Source of the DNA: Streptomyces sp. NBC_01262
GTDB lineage: Bacteria > Actinomycetota > Actinomycetes > Streptomycetales > Streptomycetaceae
NCBI RefSeq assembly: GCF_036226365.1
Contig: NZ_CP108462.1
Coordinates: 5,967,501 to 6,031,500, forward strand
Direction of reading: 5' to 3'
DNA: 64,000 nucleotides
The translations under genes were made by a program, and so were the position numbers. The notes under the pieces were generated by a model, which saw only the letters and a list, made by a program, of their open reading frames with translations, had not been told where the DNA came from and ran no database searches. Shown one piece after another: positions 1-7,056 of this stretch; the stretch's first letter is position 1; every line of letters starts with the position of its first letter.

Positions 1-213
1 TGCGCGCAGCGCGTCCAGCAGTGCCCGCGTCCCCGGCTCGCTCCCGAAGGACACATAGGCCGCCACTGTCCCGGCGCCCGCCAGCTCGCCCATCTCCATG
101 GCGGAACGCGCGATGCCCCGCTCGGCCGCCTCACGCTCATCGGCCGTCAACCTCCGCCTCACCCGGAGGAGATCCGCCCGCAATGTTGCCTTGCTATCGT
201 GGTTACCACTCAT
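1..213 (-). CDS. 5-formyltetrahydrofolate cyclo-ligase, N-terminal part (cut by window edge)
   Basis: Translating the minus strand from the ATG at 213-211 gives about 71 residues with an N-terminal Lys/Arg-rich helix (KATLRADLLRVRRRLTADE) followed by a segment ending VSFGSEPGTRALLDAL. This matches the start of 5-formyltetrahydrofolate cyclo-ligases (MTHFS), which convert 5-formyl-THF to 5,10-methenyl-THF using ATP. The active-site half lies outside the window. It is divergent from galU, with 80 bp between the two starts that must hold both promoters. The same neighbour pair occurs in other Streptomyces as far as I recall. The family call is good; full length and activity cannot be judged. Confidence 0.85.
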   Translation of the reverse strand, partial: MSGNHDSKATLRADLLRVRRRLTADEREAAERGIARSAMEMGELAGAGTVAAYVSFGSEPGTRALLDALRA

Positions 214-293
214 TTGGCGCACAATCGCCGCCTATCGCCATTATTCAACCGGAACTTCATCTTCCCCTCATACGCAGGCGTTATGGTCAGTGC

Positions 294-1202
294 ATGACTC
301 ACGCGCGTACCCGGATCAGCAAGGCTGTCATCCCCGCCGCGGGCCTCGGCACCCGCTTCCTGCCCGCCACGAAGGCGACGCCCAAGGAAATGCTGCCGGT
401 TGTCGACAAGCCGGCCATCCAGTACGTGGTGGAGGAGGCCGTGTCGGCCGGGCTCTCCGATGTGCTCATGATCACAGGTCGCAACAAGCGCCCGCTGGAA
501 GACCATTTCGACCGCAATTACGAGCTGGAGCAGGCCCTCACCCGCAAGGGCGACGAGTCCCGCCTCGCCAAGGTCCAGGAGTCCAGCGACCTCGCGACCA
601 TGCACTACGTACGCCAGGGCGACCCGCGCGGCCTCGGCCACGCCGTGCTCTGCGCTGAGCCGCATGTCGGGGACCAGCCCTTCGCCGTACTGCTCGGCGA
701 CGACCTGATCGACCCCCGCGACCCGCTCCTGGCCCGCATGATCGAGGTCCAGGAGGAGCACGGCGGCAGCGTGATCGCCCTCATGGAGGTCGATCCGAGC
801 ATGATCCACCTCTACGGCTCCGCGGCCATAATTCCCACCTCCGACCAGGATGTGGTGCGGATCACCGACCTGGTCGAGAAGCCGGCCGCCGGCGAGGCCC
901 CGTCCTCGTACGCGGTGATCGGCCGTTATGTACTTGACCCGGCCATCTTCGGGGTGCTGAGCAAGACCCAGCCCGGCCGCGGCGGCGAGATCCAGCTGAC
1001 CGACGGGCTGCGCGAACTGGCGCAGGCGGGCGGCCCGGACGGGCCGGTGCACGGCGTGGTGTTCAAGGGCCGCCGCTATGACACCGGCGACCGGGGCGAC
1101 TACCTGCGTGCGATTGTCCGACTGGCATGCGAACGTGATGACCTGGGACCGGACTTCCGGTCCTGGCTGCGCGCGTATGTCACCGAGGAGATGCAAGCTT
1201 GA
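294..1202 (+). CDS. galU: UTP--glucose-1-phosphate uridylyltransferase
   Basis: The 302-residue product starts MTHARTRISKAVIPAAGLGT and carries the nucleotidyltransferase signature GLGTRFLPATKATPKEMLP, then VVDKPAIQYVVEEA, the acidic LLGDDLI, LVEKPAA and the C-terminal GRRYDTGDRGDYL. It makes UDP-glucose from UTP and glucose-1-phosphate for cell-envelope and storage sugars. I chose the ATG at 294 because the signature begins right after it; the frame stays open upstream, but those residues are low-complexity. The last codons overlap the next gene's TTG start (1199), so galU and moeA are probably translationally coupled and co-transcribed. Length is normal for bacterial GalU. Confidence 0.95.
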   Translation: MTHARTRISKAVIPAAGLGTRFLPATKATPKEMLPVVDKPAIQYVVEEAVSAGLSDVLMITGRNKRPLEDHFDRNYELEQALTRKGDESRLAKVQESSDLATMHYVRQGDPRGLGHAVLCAEPHVGDQPFAVLLGDDLIDPRDPLLARMIEVQEEHGGSVIALMEVDPSMIHLYGSAAIIPTSDQDVVRITDLVEKPAAGEAPSSYAVIGRYVLDPAIFGVLSKTQPGRGGEIQLTDGLRELAQAGGPDGPVHGVVFKGRRYDTGDRGDYLRAIVRLACERDDLGPDFRSWLRAYVTEEMQA

Positions 1203-2479
1203 TCTGGTCAGTGTCCGAGCACCTCGACAACATCCTGCGGCAGCTCAGGCCGCTCGATCCGATCGAGTTGCAAATCCTCGACGCCCAGGGGTGTGTCCTG
1301 GTCGAGGACGTGACCGTCCCCACCGCGCTGCCGCCCTTCGAGAACAGCTCGATGGACGGCTACGCGGTACGCACCACCGACACCGAGGGCGCCACCGACG
1401 AGCACCCGGCCGTCCTCACCGTCATCGGTGACGTGGCGGCCGGCGCCGGCGAGCTCCCCACCGTCGGCCCCGGCGAGGCCGCCCGCATCATGACCGGCGC
1501 CCCGCTGCCGCCCGGCGCCGAGGCCGTCGTCCCGGTCGAATGGACCGACGGCGGCACCGGCGCCCCCGGCCCGGCCGACGCGATGCGCGCCGCCAGCACC
1601 GCGCCGATCCAGGTCGGCGCCGAGGTCCGGGTCCACCGCCCGGTCGCCCCCGGCCAGTACGTACGCGCCCGGGGCAGCGATGTCGGCGCCGGCGAGCTGG
1701 CCCTGGCGGCCGGCACGCTCCTCGGGCCGCCGCAGATCGCCCTGCTCGCCGCCATCGGCCGGGCCAGCGTGCGGGTGCGGCCCCGCCCCCGTGTCGTCGT
1801 CATGTCCACCGGCAGCGAACTCGTCCCGCCCGGCGAGGAACTGGCCCCGGGCACCATCCACGACTCCAACAGCTACATGCTCACCGCCGCCGCCCGCGCC
1901 GCCGGGGCCATCGCCTACCGCGTCGGGGCCGTCGTCGACGAGGCCGAGACGCTGCGCGTCACCATCGCGGACCAGCTGATCCGCGCCGACCTCCTCGTCA
2001 CCACCGGCGGCGTCAGCGTCGGCGCGTACGACGTCGTCAAGGAGGCCCTCGGCGACCAGATCGACTTCCGTACGCTCGCCATGCAGCCCGGCAAGCCCCA
2101 GGGCTTCGGCTTCGTCGGCGGCGGCGAGGACGAGGGCGCCCGCACCCCGCTGCTCGCCCTCCCCGGCAACCCGGTCAGCTCCTACGTCTCCTTCGAGCTC
2201 TTCGTACGCCCCGCCATCCGCACCCTCATGGGCATCGAGCCGGTCCACCGCCCCGCCGCCCGCGCCGTGTGCGTGGGCGCCGTCGCCTCGTCCCCCAAGG
2301 GCAAGCGGCAGTTCCTGCGCGGCCGCCACGACCCGGCCACCTCCACCGTCACCCCTGTGGGCGGATCCGGATCGCACCTGGTCAAGGCGCTGGCCCACGC
2401 GAACGCCCTGATCGTCGTCCCCGAGGACACCACCGAGGTCGCCGACGGCGCCGAGGTGGACGTGGTGCTGCTGGACTGA
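1199..2479 (+). CDS. moeA: MoeA/Glp-family molybdopterin molybdenumtransferase-like protein
   Basis: 426 residues with the full MoeA/gephyrin-E architecture: N-terminal PPFENSSMDGYAV, the GEAARIMTGAPLPPGA segment, the MoCF-binding domain with TTGGVSVGAYDVVKEAL and MQPGKPQGFG, then LPGNPVSSYVSFELFVRP and a C-terminal domain IV. MoeA enzymes insert molybdate into adenylylated molybdopterin. The start is a TTG at 1199 overlapping the galU stop, with a GAGGAG ribosome site about 9 nt upstream; an in-frame GTG at 1211 is the alternative. In corynebacteria a MoeA-like protein (Glp) next to galU, rimJ and glpR works in cell division rather than cofactor synthesis. The moaC and mog genes directly downstream favour a cofactor role here, but both are possible. 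Confidence 0.9.
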   Translation: MIWSVSEHLDNILRQLRPLDPIELQILDAQGCVLVEDVTVPTALPPFENSSMDGYAVRTTDTEGATDEHPAVLTVIGDVAAGAGELPTVGPGEAARIMTGAPLPPGAEAVVPVEWTDGGTGAPGPADAMRAASTAPIQVGAEVRVHRPVAPGQYVRARGSDVGAGELALAAGTLLGPPQIALLAAIGRASVRVRPRPRVVVMSTGSELVPPGEELAPGTIHDSNSYMLTAAARAAGAIAYRVGAVVDEAETLRVTIADQLIRADLLVTTGGVSVGAYDVVKEALGDQIDFRTLAMQPGKPQGFGFVGGGEDEGARTPLLALPGNPVSSYVSFELFVRPAIRTLMGIEPVHRPAARAVCVGAVASSPKGKRQFLRGRHDPATSTVTPVGGSGSHLVKALAHANALIVVPEDTTEVADGAEVDVVLLD

Positions 2480-2496
2480 GCCGGTACGGTGGCCCG

Positions 2497-2979
2497 GTGA
2501 ACGAGCAGCAATCACATCTCACGCACATCGACGAGGCCGGTGCCGCCCGGATGGTCGACGTCTCCGCCAAGGACGTCACCGCCCGCACCGCCCGTGCCAC
2601 CGGCCGGGTCCTCGTCTCGCCGCGCGTCATCGACCTGCTGCGCGGCGAGGGCGTCCCCAAGGGCGACGCCCTCGCCACCGCCCGTATCGCCGGCATCATG
2701 GGCGCCAAGCGCACGCCCGACCTGATCCCGCTGTGCCACCCGCTGGCGGTGTCGGGCGTGAAGCTGGACCTCTCCGTGGCCGACGACGCGGTCGAGATCG
2801 CGGCGACCGTGAAGACGACCGACCGCACCGGCGTGGAGATGGAAGCCCTCACCGCCGTCGCCGTCGCCGCCCTCACCGTCGTCGACATGGTCAAGGCCGT
2901 CGACAAGGCCGCCGTCATCACCGACGTACGCGTCGAGGCGAAGACCGGCGGCAAGTCCGGCGACTGGACCCGCGCGTGA
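2497..2979 (+). CDS. moaC: cyclic pyranopterin monophosphate synthase (MoaC)
   Basis: 160 residues from the GTG at 2497. The MoaC landmarks are all visible: MVDVSAKDVTARTA near the N terminus, GIMGAKRTPDLIPLCHPL with the active-site Lys and His, the TVKTTDRTGVEMEALTAVAVA segment, and VVDMVKAVDKA. MoaC works with MoaA to turn a GTP-derived intermediate into cyclic pyranopterin monophosphate, the first isolable step of molybdenum cofactor synthesis. It begins 17 bp after moeA and its stop overlaps the GTG of mog, so it is clearly in the same operon. Length and motif spacing are normal. Confidence 0.95.
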   Translation: MNEQQSHLTHIDEAGAARMVDVSAKDVTARTARATGRVLVSPRVIDLLRGEGVPKGDALATARIAGIMGAKRTPDLIPLCHPLAVSGVKLDLSVADDAVEIAATVKTTDRTGVEMEALTAVAVAALTVVDMVKAVDKAAVITDVRVEAKTGGKSGDWTRA

Positions 2980-3473
2980 CAACGATGAAGGCCCTCGCGA
3001 TCACCGCCTCCAACCGTGCCTCCGCGGGCGTCTACGAGGACCGGGGCGGCCCCCTGATCGTGGCCGCCCTGCGCGACCTGGGCTTCGCGGTGGACGGCCC
3101 CCGGGTCGTCCCCGACGGCGAGCCGGTCGAGCGGACGCTGAGGGAAGCGGTCTCGGACTCGTACGACCTCGTCATCACCACCGGAGGCACCGGCATCTCG
3201 CCCACCGACCGCACCCCCGAGGTCACCCGCGCCGTCCTGGACTACGAGATCCCCGGCATCCCCGAGGCGATCCGGGCGTACGGCCGCGAAAAGGTCCCGA
3301 CGGCGGCGCTGTCGCGTGGCGTAGCGGGGGTCGCCGGGCGCACGCTGGTGGTGAACCTCCCCGGATCCACCGGCGGCGTCAAGGACGGCCTGGCCGTCCT
3401 GGCCCCCATCCTCACCCACGCCGTCGAGCAGCTCCGGGGCGGCGACCACCCTATGTCTGGGAGACCAAGCTGA
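2976..3473 (+). CDS. mog: molybdopterin adenylyltransferase-like protein (MogA/MoaB)
   Basis: 165 residues from the GTG at 2976, which overlaps the moaC stop as GTGA; an ATG three codons in (2985) is an alternative. The MoCF fold is shown by ALAITASNRASAGVYEDRGG, the molybdopterin-binding LVITTGGTGISPTDRTPE, and GRTLVVNLPGSTGGVKDGL. The family adenylylates molybdopterin before metal insertion by MoeA, so moeA, moaC and mog make a consistent partial cofactor set. The C terminus ends MSGRPS, and this 3' end carries the ribosome-binding sequence and apparent start codon of the next gene. Confidence 0.9.
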   Translation: MTTMKALAITASNRASAGVYEDRGGPLIVAALRDLGFAVDGPRVVPDGEPVERTLREAVSDSYDLVITTGGTGISPTDRTPEVTRAVLDYEIPGIPEAIRAYGREKVPTAALSRGVAGVAGRTLVVNLPGSTGGVKDGLAVLAPILTHAVEQLRGGDHPMSGRPS

Positions 3474-4102
3474 ACGGGTCCTGGCCGGCCGAGCTGGCGG
3501 ACGGCGACGTCCTCCTCCGCCCCATAAAGCTGCGCGACCAGCGCGCCTGGCGCGAGGTCAACCGCCGCAACCGCGAATGGCTGCGCCCCTGGGAGGCCAC
3601 CGTGCCCCCTGCCCCGCCGGGCCATCTCGCCCAGCGCCCCACCTACCGCCAGATGGTCCGCCACCTGCGCTCCGAGGCCCACGCCGGCCGCATGCTGCCC
3701 TTCGTCATCGAGTACCAGGGCCGCCTCGCCGGCCAGCTCACCGTCGCCGGCATCACCTGGGGCTCCATGTGCTCCGCCCACGTCGGCTACTGGGTCGACG
3801 AGGCCGTCGCCGGGCGCGGTGTCATGCCCACCGCCGTCGCCCTCGCCACCGACCACTGCTTCCGCCACGTCGGCCTGCACCGCATCGAGGTCTGCATCCG
3901 CCCCGAGAACGGCCCCAGCCGCCGCGTCGTCGAGAAACTCGGATTCCGCGAAGAGGGACTGCGTCCCCGCTATCTCCATATCGACGGCGGCTGGCGCGAC
4001 CACATGGTCTTCGCCCTCACGGCGGAGGAAGTGCCCGAGGGACTCCTCACCCGCTGGCACCAGGCGAGACGCGACACTCCGCGCGATACCCCGAAGAAAT
4101 AA
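3470..4102 (+). CDS. GNAT-family acetyltransferase, RimJ/RimL-like, apparent CTG start
   Basis: A GNAT enzyme of about 210 residues. ELADGDVLLRPIKLRDQRAW is the conserved N-terminal beta strand; acetyl-CoA binding is marked by GYWVDEAVAGRGVMPTAVALATDH, then HRIEVCIRPENGPSRRVVEKLGF. RimJ/RimL-type enzymes acetylate protein N termini; the substrate here is unknown. Conserved coding begins at 3470, where the only plausible start is CTG overlapping the mog stop as CTGA. A good GGGAGA Shine-Dalgarno (3459-3464) sits 5 nt upstream. An internal ATG 50 codons later would remove the first strand and the conserved WLRPWEA. Gene order galU-moeA-rimJ is shared with mycobacteria and corynebacteria. Confidence 0.85.
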   Translation: MNGSWPAELADGDVLLRPIKLRDQRAWREVNRRNREWLRPWEATVPPAPPGHLAQRPTYRQMVRHLRSEAHAGRMLPFVIEYQGRLAGQLTVAGITWGSMCSAHVGYWVDEAVAGRGVMPTAVALATDHCFRHVGLHRIEVCIRPENGPSRRVVEKLGFREEGLRPRYLHIDGGWRDHMVFALTAEEVPEGLLTRWHQARRDTPRDTPKK

Positions 4103-4231
4103 AATGTACGTTCGAATAACCGCGCATCCTCGACCACAATCACAAAAAAATTTCGGCGTATCAGCCAGATCGTGCGACACACCGCGCCAAATTGCGTATG
4201 GCCCCGCGCCTGTCCCCCTACCGTGTGAAGC
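4103..4231 (+). promoter_or_regulatory. AT-rich intergenic region upstream of the SepX/GlpR-like gene
   Basis: This 129-bp gap stands out from the surrounding DNA by being AT-rich, with an AAATAAAATG stretch just after the GNAT stop and a run of seven A followed by ATTTCGG near 4143. It probably holds the promoter of the membrane-protein gene at 4232 and separates it from the five-gene run before it. I cannot assign a sigma factor or a transcription start. Confidence 0.4.
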
Positions 4232-5080
4232 GTGAACGGCAGCGGCCTCATCTACGCAGTCATCGTCGGGGCCTGGGCTGCCTACTTGGTGCCGATGTGG
4301 CTCCGTAGGCAGGACGAGCTCAACGAGGCCCGTCCGACGGAACGCTTCAGCACCGCCATCCGGCTCCTGTCCGGACGCGCGGCGCTGGAGCGGAAGTACG
4401 CCAAGGCCCTCGACGACGACGAAGACGACGAAGTACCGGCGGAACCCGAACCGGCAGCGGAAGCAGAACCGGTCGACGTCCGGGGCCTCGCCGTGCCCGC
4501 GACCGAGATCAAACCGCAGGCGAAGCCCAAGCCCGCCCCCAAATCGGCTCTCAAGCCGGTCAACCCCCGGGCGAAGGTGCTGGCCCGCCGCCGCCGCACC
4601 ACCATCCTGCTCTTCCTCGCCTTCACCGCCGGCACCATCGTCGCCGCCGTCGGCGGCTTCGCCCTGCTGTGGGCCCCCGCCGTCCCCGCGCTCCTGCTCA
4701 CCTTCTACATCGCGCACCTCCGCGCCCAGGAACGCCACCGCTACGAGGTCAAGCTCGACCAGCGCCGCGCCGCCGAAGCCGCCCAGCGCCTCCGCGACCG
4801 CCCCGCCCGCACCCCCGAGCCCGCCCCGGCACCCGCCCCCGTCCCGGAGCAGCCCGCCGCCGCCGACCGCCGCGCCCTCGTAGAGCAGACCGACCACGCC
4901 GAATGGGTCGACCAGCAGCGCTCCCCCTCCGAGGACACCTGGGAAGTCCCCGCCCCCCGCCCCACCTTCGCCACCGCCCCCGTAACCCCCCGCCGCCCCC
5001 GCGACCGCTCCGCCCCCCGCGGCACCCCCCTCTTCGACCAGTACTCCGACCCCGACCGCCCCCGCGCCGCCAACGAGTGA
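4232..5080 (+). CDS. sepX: SepX/GlpR-like actinobacterial membrane protein (cell division)
   Basis: 282 residues from the GTG at 4232. An N-terminal membrane segment (LIYAVIVGAWAAYLVPMWL) leads to the conserved RRQDELNEARPTERFSTAIR, then an acidic Glu/Ala/Pro linker with a poly-Asp patch, two closely spaced membrane helices around residues 125-165, and a long Arg/Pro-rich C-terminal tail. This layout, and its place after galU-moeA-GNAT, fits the conserved actinobacterial protein called GlpR in corynebacteria (receptor for the MoeA-like Glp) and, as I recall, SepX in Streptomyces, which supports divisome assembly. The symbol is by family resemblance and neighbourhood, not by alignment. It has its own AT-rich upstream region. 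Confidence 0.7.
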   Translation: MNGSGLIYAVIVGAWAAYLVPMWLRRQDELNEARPTERFSTAIRLLSGRAALERKYAKALDDDEDDEVPAEPEPAAEAEPVDVRGLAVPATEIKPQAKPKPAPKSALKPVNPRAKVLARRRRTTILLFLAFTAGTIVAAVGGFALLWAPAVPALLLTFYIAHLRAQERHRYEVKLDQRRAAEAAQRLRDRPARTPEPAPAPAPVPEQPAAADRRALVEQTDHAEWVDQQRSPSEDTWEVPAPRPTFATAPVTPRRPRDRSAPRGTPLFDQYSDPDRPRAANE

Positions 5081-5123
5081 CCAAGGCACCCTGCTCGGGA
5101 TGCTAAAGTTTTCCTCGTTGCAA

Positions 5124-5197
5124 GGGCCTGTGGCGCAGTCCGGTAGCGCACCTCGTTCGCATCGAGGGGGTCAGGGGTTCGAATCCCCTCAGGTCCA
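5124..5197 (+). tRNA. tRNA-Ala (anticodon CGC)
   Basis: A complete 74-nt cloverleaf can be folded: acceptor GGGCCTG/CAGGTCC with a G3-U70 wobble (the alanyl-tRNA synthetase identity pair), D arm GCGC..GCGC, anticodon stem CCTCG/CGAGG around loop TTCGCAT (anticodon CGC, codon GCG), and T arm AGGGG-TTCGAAT-CCCCT. The discriminator base is A and CCA is not encoded. It reads in the same direction as the genes before it and is followed 18 nt later by a strong hairpin terminator. Confidence 0.95.
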
Positions 5198-5214
5198 CAA
5201 CAACATGGTTGATG

Positions 5215-5249
5215 AGATCCCGCCTGATCTGAATGATCAGGCGGGATCT
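5215..5249 (+). terminator. Intrinsic terminator after tRNA-Ala
   Basis: A perfect 15-bp inverted repeat (5215-5229 with 5235-5249) around the 5-nt loop TGAAT, followed by a short T-rich run (TTTGTATTT). It ends the tRNA transcript. Because the stem is symmetrical, it may also terminate the decayed toxin gene arriving from the other strand. Confidence 0.85.
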
Positions 5250-5303
5250 TTGTATTTCCCTCCCGGTGTCGGTGTACCGGGTGCGATGAACGACCGCCGG
5301 TTT

Positions 5304-5546
5304 GCCGCCGCCCGTCACTTCGATCTGCCATTGTTCGTAGGTCTGTCCGCGGTGGGTGCCGTGTGCCAGGTTGCCCTTCAGCTGGTGGTGTCGGGGCGTT
5401 CCGGTGGTCGGCCTGGGATCCGTGCGCATGGTGATCCAGGCGCGGTAGGTGTTCTCGCGGGCTTGCTGGGCGAGGTTCTCCCAGCCTTTGGCCGAGGCTG
5501 CGTCAGCGAAGCGGACTTCCCACTGGCCTTCTGGCGCAGGGGGCGC
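5304..5546 (-). pseudogene. Remnant of a type II toxin (start and C terminus missing)
   Basis: On the minus strand one frame reads WEVRFADAASAKGWENLAQQ, then ARENTYRAW, MRTDPRPTTGTPRHHQLKGN and EQWQIEVTGGG. I recognise this as the core of a Streptomyces toxin usually encoded directly after a prevent-host-death-like antitoxin. In intact members the GGG is followed by RIWYLID and a GHPK-type end; here all three frames lose the similarity at about 5304. No ATG or GTG precedes the core in frame, and the only in-frame ATG (5427) lies in its middle. The antitoxin frame runs on through this DNA. Both ends are therefore damaged, and the product cannot be a normal toxin. Confidence 0.65.
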
Positions 5547-6019
5547 GGCCCGGTCGCCGCGGGTACCGGGCCGTAGTCCTCGTCGTGGTCCCTGGTCAGC
5601 GCGGCCAACAGCTCGGGGTCGGAGTAGACCTCGGCGGTGTGCTGCCAGGCGATGAGCATCTGGGCGACGGAGGCACTGTTGCCGATGGAGTCGGCGGCGC
5701 GCATGGTGTCGACCAGTTCGACGGCGAAGGCATGGAGGTCGGGCTCGGGCAGGAAGCGGACCCAGGGAAAGGCGTCCGGCAGTATGTCGAGGAGCAGTTC
5801 GGTGCTGCCGGGCTCTCGTCGCGCGAGCGCGGCCAGCATCCGGGTGGCGGCGGACACCACGGTCTGGTCCTGCTCGGCACGTGCCGCTGTGGTGAGGACC
5901 AGGTCCTCACCATCTCTGCGGTGCAGCAGCAGCCGTGGCGATTCCTTGAGCCGGGCAAGCGTCTGTTTGTTCTTGTTCACCAGTTCGGAGAAGTTCACGG
6001 CGGCGTTCTCGGTGCTCAT
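5378..6019 (-). CDS. Antitoxin-like (prevent-host-death type) protein with read-through C terminus
   Basis: From the ATG at 6019 the protein begins MSTENAAVNFSELVNKNKQT and continues LLLHRRDGEDLVLTTAARAE, which looks like an antitoxin DNA-binding and dimerisation module, followed by a helical region to DHDEDYGPVP. After that the sequence becomes basic and Pro-rich (RQKASGKSASLTQPRPKAGR) because the frame continues through the decayed toxin in the wrong frame; its own stop seems lost. The total of 213 residues is therefore longer than expected. A near-palindrome overlaps the promoter just upstream. The N-terminal part may still be functional and autoregulating. Confidence 0.6.
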   Translation of the reverse strand: MSTENAAVNFSELVNKNKQTLARLKESPRLLLHRRDGEDLVLTTAARAEQDQTVVSAATRMLAALARREPGSTELLLDILPDAFPWVRFLPEPDLHAFAVELVDTMRAADSIGNSASVAQMLIAWQHTAEVYSDPELLAALTRDHDEDYGPVPAATGPRPLRQKASGKSASLTQPRPKAGRTSPSKPARTPTAPGSPCARIPGRPPERPDTTS

Positions 6020-6022
6020 GAC

Positions 6023-6040
6023 TTTGAAAGTACTTCGAAA
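6023..6040 (-). promoter_or_regulatory. Near-palindrome before the antitoxin-like gene, possible autoregulatory operator
   Basis: TTTGAAAGTACTTCGAAA reads almost the same on both strands, with 14 of 18 positions symmetrical around AGTACT. It starts 4 bp before the antitoxin-like ATG, the usual place for an antitoxin self-repression site. It is also unusually AT-rich for this genome. Function is inferred from position only. Confidence 0.45.
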
Positions 6041-6204
6041 CTGATGAGGCTGCCATCGCCCGAAGGGGGGATGTGTCCGGGGCTGTGACTCAGCACACAG
6101 GAACCCCGCGTCCGCTGCGGAGAGACAGATGGTGTGAAGCACATGGGAGGACAGTCAGGTGCTGTCGGAGCGGCGGGCGGTGGTGGACAAGGCCGGCGAG
6201 CGGC

Positions 6205-6990
6205 CTACGGCGCCGTGAAGAGGGCGGGGAAGCCGGCCGCGAGCCAGGGTTTGCGGCCCCAGGTGAGGATTTTGCCGCGGGCGACGGCGCGGGTGGTGGT
6301 GCAGCGGCCCAGGGCGAGGAGGAAGAAGGTGACGGGCTCGGCGACGATCGTGCAGTCGGGGCGGCGCGGGAGCGCGGGGGTCACGGAGGCGGCGCCGTCG
6401 GTGAAGGTGACGGCGAGGCGGGAGCCGCCGCGGACCCGGAGGTCGTAACAGGCGGTGTGGCCGGTGGCGGTGCGGGGGTTGACGACGCGGGGCATCGCGG
6501 TGGTGAGGAAGGGCAGGGTCAGGCCGACGCCGTGGCGGTCGATCATGTGCGGCTGCTTGAGGGCGACGGCGATGTCGTAGCCGTGGCCGAGCATGTGGGT
6601 CAGGAGGTACGAGCCGAGGGTCTCCAGGTCCATGGGGCCGAGCGGGGTGAGCGTCGGCTCGCCGGCGGGGCGCTGGGCGGCGGCGTCGGTGAAGGCGCGG
6701 GCGTGGCGGACGATGCCGTTGGCGAGGACGGAGGGGTCGCGCTCGGTGAAGTGGGCCAGGGTGGCCGCGTTGGCGGCGGCGAGACTGCCCGGGGTGCCGT
6801 CGCCGTAGGGGCGGTCCCGGCCGGCGGCGAGGTCGGCCATCAGCTCGTTGGCCAGGACGAGGTGGGCCGCGGCCTCGCCGACGGTCCACTCGGCGCCGGG
6901 GATGCGTACGGAGGCGTCCGCGCCGGTGCGGAGCAGGTCGGCTATCCGCTCGGCGGCGGTGCCGATGGATTCGGGGAGGGTCGGGGCCAT
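6205..6990 (-). CDS. Maleylpyruvate isomerase/DinB-type N-terminal domain protein with SCP2-like C terminus
   Basis: 261 residues. The N-terminal half has the metal- and mycothiol-binding helical-bundle pattern: EWTVGEAAAHLVLANELMAD, then FTERDPSVLANGIVRHARAF, and the His-containing LLTHMLGHGYDIAVALKQPH. The C-terminal half (TACYDLRVRGGSRLAVTFTD..CTIVAEPVTFFLLALGR) resembles an SCP2-like lipid-binding domain, a common fusion in Actinobacteria. Such proteins are usually mycothiol-dependent isomerases or transferases of unknown substrate. It is transcribed away from the tRNA; the aldo/keto reductase upstream is on the same strand, 66 bp away, so co-transcription is possible. Confidence 0.75.
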   Translation of the reverse strand: MAPTLPESIGTAAERIADLLRTGADASVRIPGAEWTVGEAAAHLVLANELMADLAAGRDRPYGDGTPGSLAAANAATLAHFTERDPSVLANGIVRHARAFTDAAAQRPAGEPTLTPLGPMDLETLGSYLLTHMLGHGYDIAVALKQPHMIDRHGVGLTLPFLTTAMPRVVNPRTATGHTACYDLRVRGGSRLAVTFTDGAASVTPALPRRPDCTIVAEPVTFFLLALGRCTTTRAVARGKILTWGRKPWLAAGFPALFTAP

Positions 6991-7056
6991 GAGTGAGGAG
7001 CCTGGACCAAGCGGGCGCTTATGTCCAGGGTCCAGGGTCCAGGGTCCTGTGGCCTC

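Noticed and set aside
21..293. Upstream extension of galU by 91 codons.
   Set aside because: The added residues are Pro/Arg/Ser-rich and lie antisense to the cyclo-ligase gene; the GalU signature starts just after ATG 294.
3242..5089. A 615-residue open frame on the minus strand across mog, GNAT and the SepX-like gene.
   Set aside because: It is Gly/Ala-rich low complexity, opposite to well-supported genes, with no recognisable domain; such long shadows are expected at this GC content.
5124..6100. tRNA-Ala as an integration site of a mobile element.
   Set aside because: I could not find a second copy of the tRNA 3' end (TTCGAATCCCCT region) downstream, and no integrase is present.
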